A DNA stretch of 51,712 bases. It comes from Bdellovibrionia bacterium (GTDB lineage: Bacteria; Bdellovibrionota; Bdellovibrionia; Bdellovibrionales; JAUICD01). Under the pieces are notes generated by a model that searched no databases, had not been told where the DNA came from, and saw only the letters and a list, made by a program, of their open reading frames with translations. Location of the stretch: contig JAUICD010000019.1 in the NCBI GenBank assembly GCA_030427965.1, forward strand, positions 1 to 51,712, written 5' to 3'. A program made the position numbers and the translations under genes. Below, in pieces: positions 8,101 to 17,427 of the stretch (positions are counted from its first letter, which is position 1; each line of letters opens with the position of its first letter).

Positions 8101-11052
8101 CTAAGCTTTTGCATCTTCTTTTGAAGGTGCAAATCCACGTCTCATGGTGTTTTCAGTAATACATTGTGGTTCTAGAAATTGGAGTAAGTAATCTGGACCA
8201 CCTGTTTTACTGCCAACACCTGAGAGTTTTAAGCCACCAAAAGGGTGTCGATCCACCATTGCACCAGTGATAGAGCGGTTGATATAGAGGTTTCCAACTT
8301 CAAGGTTTTCTTTTACCTTTTCAATGTTGGCAGGGCTTCGAGAGAAAACTCCACCTGTTAGGCCGTAGATTGTGTCATTGGCAATTTCAATTGCATGGTC
8401 GAGATTCTTTGCTTGAATCAACGCTAAAACTGGTCCGAATATTTCATTTTTTGCAATGTCTACATCAGGTGAAACTTCTGTAAAAACTGTTGGTGGAATA
8501 AAGAACCCTTCACTTGGAACTTCACCTTGAAATAGCAATTGAGATTCTTTCTTTGCGTTTTCAATTGTATGCAAAATTCTCTTATAAGCTTCGTCGTCAA
8601 TAACAGGGCCAAGATAGGCATCTGGGTCCACGGGGGGGAGAGTTTTAATGCTCTTCACGGCTTCTGTAAATCGAGAAACAAATCGATCGTAGATACTTTC
8701 GACAATGATAGCTCTACTGCAGGCAGAACATTTTTGACCAGCAAAACCAAATGCAGAGTATAAAATTCCAGCAACGGCTTCATCTAAATCGGCATCGGAA
8801 TCAACGATCACAGCGTTTTTTCCACCCATTTCGATGATACACTTTTTGACAGCTCGCTGCCCAGGCACGGTGTTTCCTGTTTCTTTTACGATTGCAAGGC
8901 CTACATCCTTTGAACCTGTAAAGGAAATCATTTGGACATCTTTATGACGAACGAGATAGTCTCCAACTTCCTCACCAAACCCTGGTAAGAAGTTAACAAC
9001 TCCAGGAGGAAGTCCTGCTTCTTGGATAAGCTTCATAAGAGATGCGGCTGTAATTGAACTTTGTTCAGCAGGCTTCATAATGACGGTGTTCCCGGTAACA
9101 ACAGCTGAGGTAACCATTCCTGTTAGAATTGCAAGTGGGAAGTTCCAAGGGGCGATAACGCCCACAACACCTCGAGGCAAGTAGCGGTACTTCGTAGTTT
9201 CACCACTCACATTTCCAATCCAGTGTCCTTTGGCAATTTCTCTCATTTGGCGTGCATAGTAGCGACAGAAATCAATGGCCTCTGTTACGTCAGCATCAGC
9301 CTCAGCAAAGGGCTTTCCGACTTCTAAAGTTTGAAGGCTTGCCAGTCGAAAACGATCGCGTTTTATAAGGTCAGCCAAATTTTCTATATATTTTGAGCGA
9401 ACTTCGGCATCTGTGTTCTTCCACTCTTTGAACGTTTGAACTGAATTTGAAATGGCTTGATCGGCCTCCACTGCACTTGCGATATAAACTTTTCCAATCT
9501 CTTCAGAGGGTTTGGATGGATTGATCGAAGAGAGAGTGCGAGAAGTCTTGACTTCTTTTTTACCAATAACAATGGGGTGAATTTTTTCAAATTCATTTGG
9601 CCATGCTTGAAGTGCATCTTTGAAATGTTTCCGATTCTCAGGGAGCGTGAAGTCTAAGAGAGGTTCGTTTTTGAAAATGTCTGTTTTTTCAAATGTCTCG
9701 CTACTTTGGACAAGTCCAGTAGCGGGGTCGTTTAAAAGTGCATCGTCTGATTCGTGATCTGCAAATTTGGATTTGAGAAATGACTCATTTGAAGTGTTTT
9801 CAAGAAGTCTTCGTACAAGATAGGCCATTCCGGGAATGAGCTCTCCAACTGGGACGTACTCACGAATACGGTAATCTTGAGCGATGAGAGAAGATTTAAT
9901 CTGATCTGCCATACCGTAAAGCATTTGGATCTCAAGGTCTGAATTTTTGAGTCCTTTTCTCTTGGCGTAAACAAGTGCGCTAGAAATAGATCTGACGTTG
10001 TGTGAACCAATGGCAAGGCGAATACTTGGAAATGCATCAATAAGTGCGCGTGAGCAAAGCTCGTAATTTGCGTCAGATTCAGGTTTGTTACAATAAACTG
10101 GGATTGGCCAATCATTTTGCTCAGCATGTATAACTTCGTAATCCCAATATGCCCCTTTGACCAAACGAACTGTAAATGGAGTTTCGCGTCGTTTTGCAAG
10201 TTCAATCATCTTTGTGACATCTTGAAAGGAGTCTCTTAGGTAGGCTTGTATAACGATACCAACATGTGGGTAATCTTTGAATTCGGGTTCCAAAACAATC
10301 TCTTCAAAAACCTCCAATGTAAGATTCTTGAGCGCATAGTGTTCCATATCAATATTGATGAAAACACCACGAGCTTTTGCAATTTGAAGAATAGGTCGCA
10401 GGCGTTCTTTTAATTGTTTCTTGGACTCTTCCCAGGCTGTGGATTTAATTTGTGAATAGATAGAACTCAATTTAACAGAGACGTTCACTTTGGGAAGGGA
10501 GACACCGTCAGCGGTGTCTATTAGAGGTCTTGTATCCCATGTTTCTGAGTTTTTGGCTAAGCTATCAATCAATTCAATATAGCGAGATTGATACTCCAAT
10601 GCTTCTTTTTCACTGAGTGTGACTTCCCCAAGAATATCTACCGTAAAACAAATGTCTTTTTTACGCGCGGAATTGAGTTTAGGCAATGCCTCTTCAGCAT
10701 TTTCTCCAGCAATAAACATTTTTGCCATTTGAGTGACATTTTTTCTTACGGCTCCAGCCATCAAAGCTGGGGCTAGTGCGCCGACTCCAACTCCGAGATT
10801 AAAAATAGATGGGAGTTTTTCATCTCCTTCTGAAAAATATTCTTTGAGATGTTTTGAAACTTCGCTTGAAGAATTTAAATAAGGGAGAACGTCCACAAAC
10901 CGAAACATTTGGGTCTTGAATGTTTCATTCTTCATGCTCCATTCCATAATTCGACCGTACCACCAATCTTTATTGAAAATGGATTTCCCACTTCCTTCCA
11001 TTTTTTCAAAAATTTCACGGCCTTTTGCTTTCACCTCGTCATTGAAATCCAT
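8101..11052 (-). CDS. putA: bifunctional proline dehydrogenase / L-glutamate gamma-semialdehyde dehydrogenase
   Basis: The enzyme oxidises proline to glutamate via pyrroline-5-carboxylate. The FAD-dependent proline dehydrogenase half shows RLVKGAYWDYE, IGSHN and the substrate-binding arginine pair in YLVRRLLENTSNESF. The NAD-dependent aldehyde dehydrogenase half shows APWNFPLAI, the Glu in EMGGKNA and the catalytic Cys in GQKCSA. No N-terminal DNA-binding ribbon-helix-helix is present, so this PutA is not its own repressor. ATG 11052 has GGAG 5 nt upstream; the in-frame ATG 11121 adds 23 Asn-rich residues without an SD. With the 5' gene it may form a small amino-acid catabolism unit. Confidence 0.95.
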   Translation of the reverse strand: MDFNDEVKAKGREIFEKMEGSGKSIFNKDWWYGRIMEWSMKNETFKTQMFRFVDVLPYLNSSSEVSKHLKEYFSEGDEKLPSIFNLGVGVGALAPALMAGAVRKNVTQMAKMFIAGENAEEALPKLNSARKKDICFTVDILGEVTLSEKEALEYQSRYIELIDSLAKNSETWDTRPLIDTADGVSLPKVNVSVKLSSIYSQIKSTAWEESKKQLKERLRPILQIAKARGVFINIDMEHYALKNLTLEVFEEIVLEPEFKDYPHVGIVIQAYLRDSFQDVTKMIELAKRRETPFTVRLVKGAYWDYEVIHAEQNDWPIPVYCNKPESDANYELCSRALIDAFPSIRLAIGSHNVRSISSALVYAKRKGLKNSDLEIQMLYGMADQIKSSLIAQDYRIREYVPVGELIPGMAYLVRRLLENTSNESFLKSKFADHESDDALLNDPATGLVQSSETFEKTDIFKNEPLLDFTLPENRKHFKDALQAWPNEFEKIHPIVIGKKEVKTSRTLSSINPSKPSEEIGKVYIASAVEADQAISNSVQTFKEWKNTDAEVRSKYIENLADLIKRDRFRLASLQTLEVGKPFAEADADVTEAIDFCRYYARQMREIAKGHWIGNVSGETTKYRYLPRGVVGVIAPWNFPLAILTGMVTSAVVTGNTVIMKPAEQSSITAASLMKLIQEAGLPPGVVNFLPGFGEEVGDYLVRHKDVQMISFTGSKDVGLAIVKETGNTVPGQRAVKKCIIEMGGKNAVIVDSDADLDEAVAGILYSAFGFAGQKCSACSRAIIVESIYDRFVSRFTEAVKSIKTLPPVDPDAYLGPVIDDEAYKRILHTIENAKKESQLLFQGEVPSEGFFIPPTVFTEVSPDVDIAKNEIFGPVLALIQAKNLDHAIEIANDTIYGLTGGVFSRSPANIEKVKENLEVGNLYINRSITGAMVDRHPFGGLKLSGVGSKTGGPDYLLQFLEPQCITENTMRRGFAPSKEDAKA

Positions 11053-11160
11053 GGTGTCTCCGTAATGGTTGATTGGGGTATTGTTCTTTAAAGAATTGGG
11101 GTGAGATTGATTGTTTTCCATTGGCGGATCATCGCGCTTTGTGATTTTGAATTCAACATT

Positions 11161-11760
11161 TTATTTGGTCTTAGAGACTCTCCATTTGGCAGAAATTTCA
11201 CCAGTGATTTCAGCTACTAAGAGGTCTCCAGGTCTGACGCAATTGACCCCTTCGGGAGTTCCACTTAAGAGAACATCGCCAGGTTCAATAGGAAAATGCT
11301 CGAGAACGTATTTTCTCAAAGTCTCAGGAGGGGTGAGCATGTTCGAGGAATTCCCACTTTGTCGGAGTTGGTTGTTAACGCTCAAAGTGAATTTCAAGTT
11401 GTTGATGCTTTTTATATCATCTAATGAAATCCACTCTGAGAGTGGGCAAGAATGCTTAAAGGATTTGGCAAGGCTCCAAGGTAGGCCTTTTGATTTTAAC
11501 TCTGTCTGTTTGTCACGGGCTGTTAAATCAATGGCTATAGCTAGTTTTGAAAACTCTAGGTTCTCATCAAACAGAAATGCAAGTTCGACTTCATGATGTA
11601 TCTCAGAGCTCCAAAGGGGTAGCTCTATTTCCTGGCCTTTAGAGACAAGACTGGACCCAGCTTTTAAAAATATTATGGGTTCAGATTGTGTTTTATTCCC
11701 GAGTTCCTCGGCATGTGCTGCGTAATTTCGTCCCACACACCAAAAATTGCCTTGTTTCAT
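11161..11760 (-). CDS. fumarylacetoacetate hydrolase family protein
   Basis: A 199-aa protein, the usual size of the short FAH-fold enzymes (FAHD1-like oxaloacetate decarboxylase/tautomerase, fumarylpyruvate hydrolase, HpcE-like isomerases). The fold is clear from VGRNYAAHAEELGN at the N-terminus, the metal-binding EVELAFLF, DLTARDKQ, KGLPWSLAKSFKHS, and the GDVLLSGTPEGV loop. The family uses Mg2+ or Mn2+ on 1,3-dicarbonyl or beta-keto acids; which substrate cannot be told. It lies about 110 bp upstream of putA on the same strand and may be co-transcribed with it. Confidence 0.9.
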   Translation of the reverse strand: MKQGNFWCVGRNYAAHAEELGNKTQSEPIIFLKAGSSLVSKGQEIELPLWSSEIHHEVELAFLFDENLEFSKLAIAIDLTARDKQTELKSKGLPWSLAKSFKHSCPLSEWISLDDIKSINNLKFTLSVNNQLRQSGNSSNMLTPPETLRKYVLEHFPIEPGDVLLSGTPEGVNCVRPGDLLVAEITGEISAKWRVSKTK

Positions 11761-11789
11761 TCTTCCACCTTTTACAGTAAGGTATGAAT

Positions 11790-12686
11790 ATGCCTTCAGT
11801 TGTACAAGTACGCAAGTTTCTAACAGACAGTGCTTTTTTACGAGCCTCTTCTGTCATAGCAACTCCAATGGTCGAAGAGTTTCGCACAACGTTGGGAGCC
11901 GCTCCAATTGCTACAATTGCTGGTGGGAGAACTCTTATTGGAAGTTTATTACTAGCAAGCCACTTGAAAGAAGGAAGTGTTGGTATTCAATTTAAGGGGA
12001 ATGGGCCTCTTGGTAGGGTTTATGCTGAAACACAGAGCTCTGGGTCAGCTCGTGCCTATGTTTCAGAGCCAAGTGTTCAGCTTCCTCTTGTTGAGAACAG
12101 GTGGAATGTCAAAGATGCCATCGGACAGGGTTTATTGGAGGTTTTTCGGGGAACTCCATTTCAAAAGTCTCGTCAAATTGGAACAGTTCAAATTCAATCT
12201 GGAGAAGTAGCTGAAGATCTTGTTTTTTATCTCCGACAGAGTCAGCAGATCCCTGCAATTATGAATTTGAGTGTTGAGGTGGGGGAGTTTGGTGAGGTTG
12301 TTGGTGCAGGTGGCGTCTTTATTGAATTGATGCCCGGGCACCCTGAGTCATTGATCTCACAATTGGAAAAGAATTTGAGATCAGCACCTGCGATCAGTCA
12401 CTTGATTGAGGCTGGGGCTGATGCTCATCAGATTCTTGAGCCCTACTTAAAAAACTTACCTCACACAGAACTTCAACCGTCTTTTGAAATAAAATATGAG
12501 TGTCGATGCAGTAAGGAGCGAGTTTTGGAGTCGATGATTTTGTTTGATCATGGAACACTTGATGAAATGATAGAAGAGGAAAAGCCAACGGATGTACAAT
12601 GTGAATTTTGTGGACAAGTCTATAAGCTAACAACATCTGAGCTTCAAGAAATTCGAAACAGAAGTTATAAGAACTCTCTCAACTGA
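11790..12686 (+). CDS. hslO: Hsp33 redox-regulated chaperone
   Basis: About 298 aa. The C-terminal zinc centre has the diagnostic arrangement of C-x-C (CRC in YECRCSKER) and C-x-x-C (CEFC in VQCEFCGQVY). Oxidation releases zinc and activates the holdase that protects unfolded proteins under oxidative and heat stress. The N-terminal domain has the family GPLGRVYAE and VGAGGVFIELMPG. ATG 11790 has AAGG 7 nt upstream; ATG 11784 is in frame but too close. The gene is divergent from the FAH-family gene across a 29-bp gap. Confidence 0.95.
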   Translation: MPSVVQVRKFLTDSAFLRASSVIATPMVEEFRTTLGAAPIATIAGGRTLIGSLLLASHLKEGSVGIQFKGNGPLGRVYAETQSSGSARAYVSEPSVQLPLVENRWNVKDAIGQGLLEVFRGTPFQKSRQIGTVQIQSGEVAEDLVFYLRQSQQIPAIMNLSVEVGEFGEVVGAGGVFIELMPGHPESLISQLEKNLRSAPAISHLIEAGADAHQILEPYLKNLPHTELQPSFEIKYECRCSKERVLESMILFDHGTLDEMIEEEKPTDVQCEFCGQVYKLTTSELQEIRNRSYKNSLN

Positions 12687-12707
12687 AGTTTAGAGGAGAA
12701 TGCATCA

Positions 12708-14462
12708 TTGAAAAACATCATTGTCGCAAGTTTGCTTGCTTTCGGCCTTTTTTTAACGACAGTTTACTTTTCAATCACAGACAAATCTTTGGGCCCTCAA
12801 GTTGAAAATCGAGTTTGGGGAAATGCATTTGAAGTTGAGGGACAGGCACTTTATTTGACTCAAACAGAGTTGGGCTGGCAAATTGGGCGGGAAGCTCTTC
12901 GTATAGCAGAATCCGACTTTCAGGTGGATGTTTCTGATAATTCTTATTTCCATATTGAACTTTCTGGGCGGCGAGGGAAAATTGAAGTCGGAGAAAATAG
13001 CCATATTCGAGTTGAAATCACCGAGAATACTCCCAAATCCTTTCGATGCAATTTACATGTACTCAAAGGTGAAGTTTTTGTTTCAATGTATGGAAAGAGA
13101 AATGTTTCTTGTAAAATCATAATTGAAAACAAAGTTGTTGGGGAGTTTCAAGATGTCGATTTTGTACAAAGAAAATACTTAAAAGATCAACGATTTTTTG
13201 TTCATAGGGGTGAGCTAAATCTCAAGTATAAAAATACAAAATTGAGAAAAGACATGTGGGCCAAAATTGCGGGAACTCGTGTTCGGGTGTTTGAATTTCC
13301 ATTTACTATTTTAACCCCCTTCGCATCAGATAGGGTGTTCAATAAAGCGGGTTCAAATGTTCGTACGCGTTTTTCATGGTTGGGCATTCCGCGTGGGCAT
13401 CGTGTCCAGTTGGAAGTTAGTAAAAATCGAAGAAGATTTAGAAAGGTTTGGAAGAGCGGAATTCCAAGTGATAAGAAAGAATCCTTCTATACATTTGGTA
13501 TTGGCGTACACTACTGGCGTTTAAGCGCGATCCCTAAAAAGGGTACACCACTGAAATCTCCAATTTATAAACTGTTTGTTAGAGAGGAAGCTCCTCCTTT
13601 GATGAGTTCGCCAAAGCAGCGACAAATTGTTTTGGCAAGGGAAAATGAACTGACTCGCTTTCAGTGGAATAATCAGTCTCGACTTGAAAATATAATTTTA
13701 GAAGTGGCAGAGGATCGTGATTTCAAGCGAATTCGATTCACTCAAAGAGTATTGGATACGGGATTCTATGCTATTGATTTGAATGACTACAAAGGGACTT
13801 ATTATTGGAGAGTGTCGGGGTTTCGACATGATTCATCGGAGTTGTTGTCTAGTCGACCGATTGAGTTTTCGGTAGTGAATTCTGAAAATGATATTCCCCT
13901 GGATCAAGTGGATTTGAACTTTAAGGATTCTGCTTTTGATGCTGAGATTGCAAGTGGCGAAGTTGTTTTTCATTCCATTGAGGTGTTGGGACTTGATGAG
14001 CAGTATATTGAAATTTACAGGTCTAAGAAATTGATTCAAAAAATTGGCCTGAAAAAATCTATTGGAGCCTGGAATCTCACGAAGCCTGGGTTTTATACCT
14101 GGAAGATGAAAGGTCGTTTGGGAGAGAAGGTTTTTGACTTGAGTAAAACGAGAAAGTTTCACGTAAAATCGATCGACCCTCTAGTGTTTTTGCAAATTGC
14201 AGGAGATGAGCTGAGATGGTCAAGGGGAAGCAAAAAAATTGTATCTTACAAATTGGAACTTAAGTCCATTCAAGAGAATGAAGCTGTTTCTGAGCAGTTG
14301 ATAGCAGCAAAAAAGAATAGGGTTTCTCTTAAAAGGTTACGATCCATTCGAACAGGTGCATTTCAAGTGCGAGTCAAGGGATTGGATTCCAAAGGAACTG
14401 TCGTAGCTATGAGTCGCTCTCGTTTTATTGGGGAAGCCTACGACTCCGGCTCTGAGGAATAA
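12708..14462 (+). CDS. FecR-like exported/membrane-anchored protein
   Basis: A 584-aa protein with an N-terminal signal anchor (IIVASLLAFGLFLTTVYFS). Residues about 40-200 resemble the beta-helical FecR periplasmic domain (GRREALRIAESDF-like stretches, then IELSGRRGKIEVGENSHIRVE). The rest contains several Fn3/Ig-like beta modules with a recurring YYWRVS or YYTWKM ending (residues about 270, 370, 460). The start is TTG, with AGAGGAG upstream. Its 3' end overlaps the convergent cyclase-like gene by 25 bp. A FecR protein beside a cyclase and a response regulator suggests an envelope-sensing unit; that is inference. Confidence 0.65.
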   Translation: MKNIIVASLLAFGLFLTTVYFSITDKSLGPQVENRVWGNAFEVEGQALYLTQTELGWQIGREALRIAESDFQVDVSDNSYFHIELSGRRGKIEVGENSHIRVEITENTPKSFRCNLHVLKGEVFVSMYGKRNVSCKIIIENKVVGEFQDVDFVQRKYLKDQRFFVHRGELNLKYKNTKLRKDMWAKIAGTRVRVFEFPFTILTPFASDRVFNKAGSNVRTRFSWLGIPRGHRVQLEVSKNRRRFRKVWKSGIPSDKKESFYTFGIGVHYWRLSAIPKKGTPLKSPIYKLFVREEAPPLMSSPKQRQIVLARENELTRFQWNNQSRLENIILEVAEDRDFKRIRFTQRVLDTGFYAIDLNDYKGTYYWRVSGFRHDSSELLSSRPIEFSVVNSENDIPLDQVDLNFKDSAFDAEIASGEVVFHSIEVLGLDEQYIEIYRSKKLIQKIGLKKSIGAWNLTKPGFYTWKMKGRLGEKVFDLSKTRKFHVKSIDPLVFLQIAGDELRWSRGSKKIVSYKLELKSIQENEAVSEQLIAAKKNRVSLKRLRSIRTGAFQVRVKGLDSKGTVVAMSRSRFIGEAYDSGSEE

Positions 14463-16213
14463 GGCGATTTGACAAAAACTTGTTTCTTGTTTGTATTGAT
14501 GTACCCTTTGACCTCAAAAACTTTATAAGGTGATCGATGTGGAATTGGGTTTATGGATCCAAATGGTTCAAATATTATATAATCCTCAATTTGATTTGCG
14601 AGTTCTTCAGAAATCAGAAGATCTGTTTTGCTATTTTCAGTGATCATTGCCTCTGATACATATTCTGCTGGTCCGTAAATAGAAAACCGTTTTTTCTCTG
14701 TTGGACCTATGGGTGCACAGAAAGCCTTGTCTAAGTGAAGTCCCATCTTTATATAAATAGGGTGTTCTCCCTCTTTGATTCTTTGTTGATTGACTTGAAT
14801 CAGTTCTTTACGAAGATCGATAGCCGCCATGACGGCACTGGCGGAATTGATTTGGCTATCAGTGAAAGACCAATAGGCACACATCGTATCTTTTTCTGCA
14901 AGAATGAAGTTTCCGTTGTGTCTCGTAATAACATTGTTGAATGCATCGAAAATTTCTGTTTGAAATTCTAAGGAACTTCGAATGGACCTTGAGTTATAGA
15001 AAGGAAGTGTTCCTGAGATTTTACAATTGAAGTAAATCACTTTTTGAAGTACAGCTTGTTGAGGTTTGGACGTTCCATCAGAAGATTTCAATCCATATTC
15101 GTTCCACTGTGACTCGAGATTCGACGCCATTTCTACGATTGCAGATTCAAGACGTCCCATCTCGCCCTTAGCAAATAGGCGAGGAAGTGATTTGAACTTC
15201 CCCTTTCCAATGTTGGAAAGAGATTCAATAAATCGGTCAATGGGGTCACTGTAGGATTTATAAACATAAAGAACAAATAGGCACCATATGAACAAAAGAA
15301 AACTGATTCGAACTGAAGCTTTTTTATACTCAGATTTTCTTTTTGTATAAAAATTCTCAAGATCAATGTTGTGTAGAAAAAGAAATCCTTTTGGATCCTT
15401 TTCATAGAGCACAAACTTGTCTTTGTCTCTTGTATCTGTGATCCAGAGTTTGCCATAAAAACCTTTAAATTGATTGACGACACCTTGAGGTAAGTTTTCT
15501 AAACCCTGCCCTGCGCTAAGTATTTTTTCGCCTCGAGAGTTTAAAAGTGTGTAATCGCAGAGGCGATTGTATCCAATTTTTTGTGGAATAAGTTCATTTC
15601 TAACATCTACGAGTGCAAAGGATCTTACATTCAATCCACTGTAACTCAATGGTATGTAAAATACGGTGGAATCAAAGGGTGTGGGAAACGCGGACTGAGT
15701 CTTAGCTGGAGGGTGATCTCCAAAAGTGTTTTGCATCCACAATATCACTTGTCTTGCATTTGTGAACCCTTGAGTTCGAGTTTTTCTATTAGGTTCTAGA
15801 AATCGCTTCATTGTAAATTGATTTTCTCGATGAAAGATCGAAATGGAAAAGACGTCCCATTCTTTTGAGAAACTTCGAATTTGTTTCTCTGACTGAGACT
15901 GTTCTGTTGTTGTTGCATAATGATTGTAAAGTGAGGTCATGCTGTAAATACTTTGGAGTTGTTCCGCTTGTACAGCCTGACACAAAGCTGTTTGGCTTTT
16001 TATGTGATCATCTAAAGCTTTCTTCTGTGACCAAATGACACCACCTACGGAAAGAATAAGAATTCCAAAGCAACCTGCCCATAGGAGGCGATCAATCATA
16101 GATGTATTTTTAAGAAAACTTAATTCCACGCCTCTTTTTCGACAAAAACTGTGTTTTTTATTAGAAATATGAGTTTTTATAGTCCTGTGTCCTGGACAGA
16201 GGGTACAATTCAT
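14438..16213 (-). CDS. membrane sensor with HAMP and degenerate class III nucleotide cyclase domain
   Basis: A 591-aa protein. A signal-anchor helix (LLWAGCFGILILSVGGVIW) precedes an extracytoplasmic sensor region of about 240 residues, a second membrane helix (SFLLFIWCLFVLYVY), a HAMP linker (SDPIDRFIESLSNIGKG...LPRLFAKGEMGRLESAI) and a C-terminal cyclase homology domain. The first metal-binding Asp of cyclases (normally FADIRGFT) is replaced in IYFNCKISGT, although the second survives in AEKDTMCAYW. It is probably a binding or regulatory domain rather than an active cyclase. The start is unsure: the region before Met39 is Cys-rich and unlike a membrane leader. Confidence 0.7.
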   Translation of the reverse strand: MNCTLCPGHRTIKTHISNKKHSFCRKRGVELSFLKNTSMIDRLLWAGCFGILILSVGGVIWSQKKALDDHIKSQTALCQAVQAEQLQSIYSMTSLYNHYATTTEQSQSEKQIRSFSKEWDVFSISIFHRENQFTMKRFLEPNRKTRTQGFTNARQVILWMQNTFGDHPPAKTQSAFPTPFDSTVFYIPLSYSGLNVRSFALVDVRNELIPQKIGYNRLCDYTLLNSRGEKILSAGQGLENLPQGVVNQFKGFYGKLWITDTRDKDKFVLYEKDPKGFLFLHNIDLENFYTKRKSEYKKASVRISFLLFIWCLFVLYVYKSYSDPIDRFIESLSNIGKGKFKSLPRLFAKGEMGRLESAIVEMASNLESQWNEYGLKSSDGTSKPQQAVLQKVIYFNCKISGTLPFYNSRSIRSSLEFQTEIFDAFNNVITRHNGNFILAEKDTMCAYWSFTDSQINSASAVMAAIDLRKELIQVNQQRIKEGEHPIYIKMGLHLDKAFCAPIGPTEKKRFSIYGPAEYVSEAMITENSKTDLLISEELANQIEDYIIFEPFGSINPIPHRSPYKVFEVKGYINTNKKQVFVKSPYSSEPES

Positions 16214-16254
16214 AGGAGTAGTAGAAATAGGTGGATTTTACTCTGGAGGGTTGG

Positions 16255-16929
16255 TTGGAGGAAATACGCGTTTTAGCTCTAGATGATGAGGCTGATGCTC
16301 GCGAGTTGGTGAGGGATTTACTCAGTAATCTGGGATTCAAGACAATGACTTTGGGAAGCTCTGTGAATCTTAGTGAAGCTTTGGTTTCTTTTCAACCTCA
16401 AGTGCTGTTACTTGATCAAGGGTTACCTGAAAAGCTCGGAACAGATATAATTAAAGAAATCCGTCAGTCACAAACTTTTAAAGAACTTCCAATTATTATT
16501 CTTTCTGGTCGCACTGGGGAAGACGAAAAGGTGGATGCATTGGCTGTTGGTGCAGATGACTACGTGACAAAACCTTTTAGTCCCAAAGAACTTTCAGCAA
16601 GAATTCATGCTTTGCTGAGACGATGTCGTTCCAAAGGTGGATCTCTTTATGAACACAAGAACTTGAAGGTGGATTTGTGTGCGGGGTGTGCAATGGTTGA
16701 TGAGAATGAGCTGCCGCTCACTCTTACGGAGTTTAAGCTTCTTGTTGAACTTGTAACCAACAAGGGGCGAGTTTTGAGCCGCGAAGTTTTGAGAGAAAAA
16801 GTTATAGGTAAAGAAGAAATCACAGATCGAACTATTGATGTGCATATGGCAGGTCTTCGTAAAAAAATGGGTGAACTTGGCAGAGAAATCCGAACTGTTC
16901 GTGGAGTCGGATACAGATTCACAGACTGA
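16255..16929 (+). CDS. OmpR/PhoB-family response regulator
   Basis: 224 aa from a TTG at 16255, preceded by TGGAGGG at 4-nt spacing. The in-frame GTG 16231 adds eight residues before the first receiver strand and lacks an SD. The receiver domain has the acidic pair (ALDDEADA), the phosphorylated Asp in LLLDQGLP, the Ser in ILSGRTG and Lys in TKPFSP. The C-terminal winged helix ends in the usual TVRGVGYRFTD. It is divergent from the cyclase-like sensor across a short shared region, so the two may form one pathway, but no histidine kinase gene is adjacent. Confidence 0.92.
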   Translation: MEEIRVLALDDEADARELVRDLLSNLGFKTMTLGSSVNLSEALVSFQPQVLLLDQGLPEKLGTDIIKEIRQSQTFKELPIIILSGRTGEDEKVDALAVGADDYVTKPFSPKELSARIHALLRRCRSKGGSLYEHKNLKVDLCAGCAMVDENELPLTLTEFKLLVELVTNKGRVLSREVLREKVIGKEEITDRTIDVHMAGLRKKMGELGREIRTVRGVGYRFTD

Positions 16930-17427
16930 ATATTAAGATAAGTAAAGTGTGGAAGCGCGCGAGGCGGGGGCCTTCTGGTCCCCCCAGCGATATGATTTGT
17001 TAAAGGTAGGTTTTTTGCTAGCTCCAGGTCTTTGCGGTCGCAAGTGGCTAGCCGATCTTGAGCATCTACTAAAGCAATGCCGATGCCATAAACTTTGGTG
17101 TCAGAGTGATCTTGGGGGAATTCATGTCCGATTTGGTCTAGTTTTGTCCGAAGAGTCGGAATAACTAAGGTCAAAATGACTCTAAATTTACGACAGATTT
17201 TGGCGAACCTCTGTTAGGGATTTTGACAACTGTAAAAGTTCTATGATTTTAAATACTTATGCCTTATTTCTCGACAAAAGGCTTTGGTTTTTCTTCTTTG
17301 CCAAATTTGGGAATTCACCTGTTTAAAGATCAGATAGCCCCTTTGTGATTAAAACCAACCTAAAAACAAACACTTACAACGTGGTGGGAACTCCAAGTTG
17401 GAGTCGATCTTGCGTTAGAAACGAGTA
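16930..17427. other. 498-bp region without a confident gene; hairpin-rich and locally GC-rich
   Basis: Between the response regulator and the matrixin gene, 16950-17165 is clearly more GC-rich than its surroundings and holds several stems: GGGGG(CC)/CCCCC around 16966-16984; GCTAGC/GCTAGC (17017-17022, 17047-17052) enclosing TTGCG/CGCAA; GATGCCA/TGGTGTC (17082-17102); TCCGA/TCGGA (17147-17160). Open frames exist on both strands (plus 16949-17164; minus 17174 downwards), but neither has an SD or a recognisable product. A TTGACA at 17223-17228 lies upstream of the matrixin gene without a convincing -10 at the right spacing. It could be a small RNA or a decayed gene. Confidence 0.35.

Noticed and set aside
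9732..10205. 157-aa minus-strand frame inside putA
   Set aside because: It is a shifted shadow of the conserved proline dehydrogenase region, with no SD of its own.
16647..17174. 175-aa minus-strand open frame across the response regulator end and the following gap
   Set aside because: Its 3' half is antisense to the regulator's DNA-binding domain, it starts at TTG without an SD, and its product has no recognisable features. The gap portion is described instead as an unexplained region.
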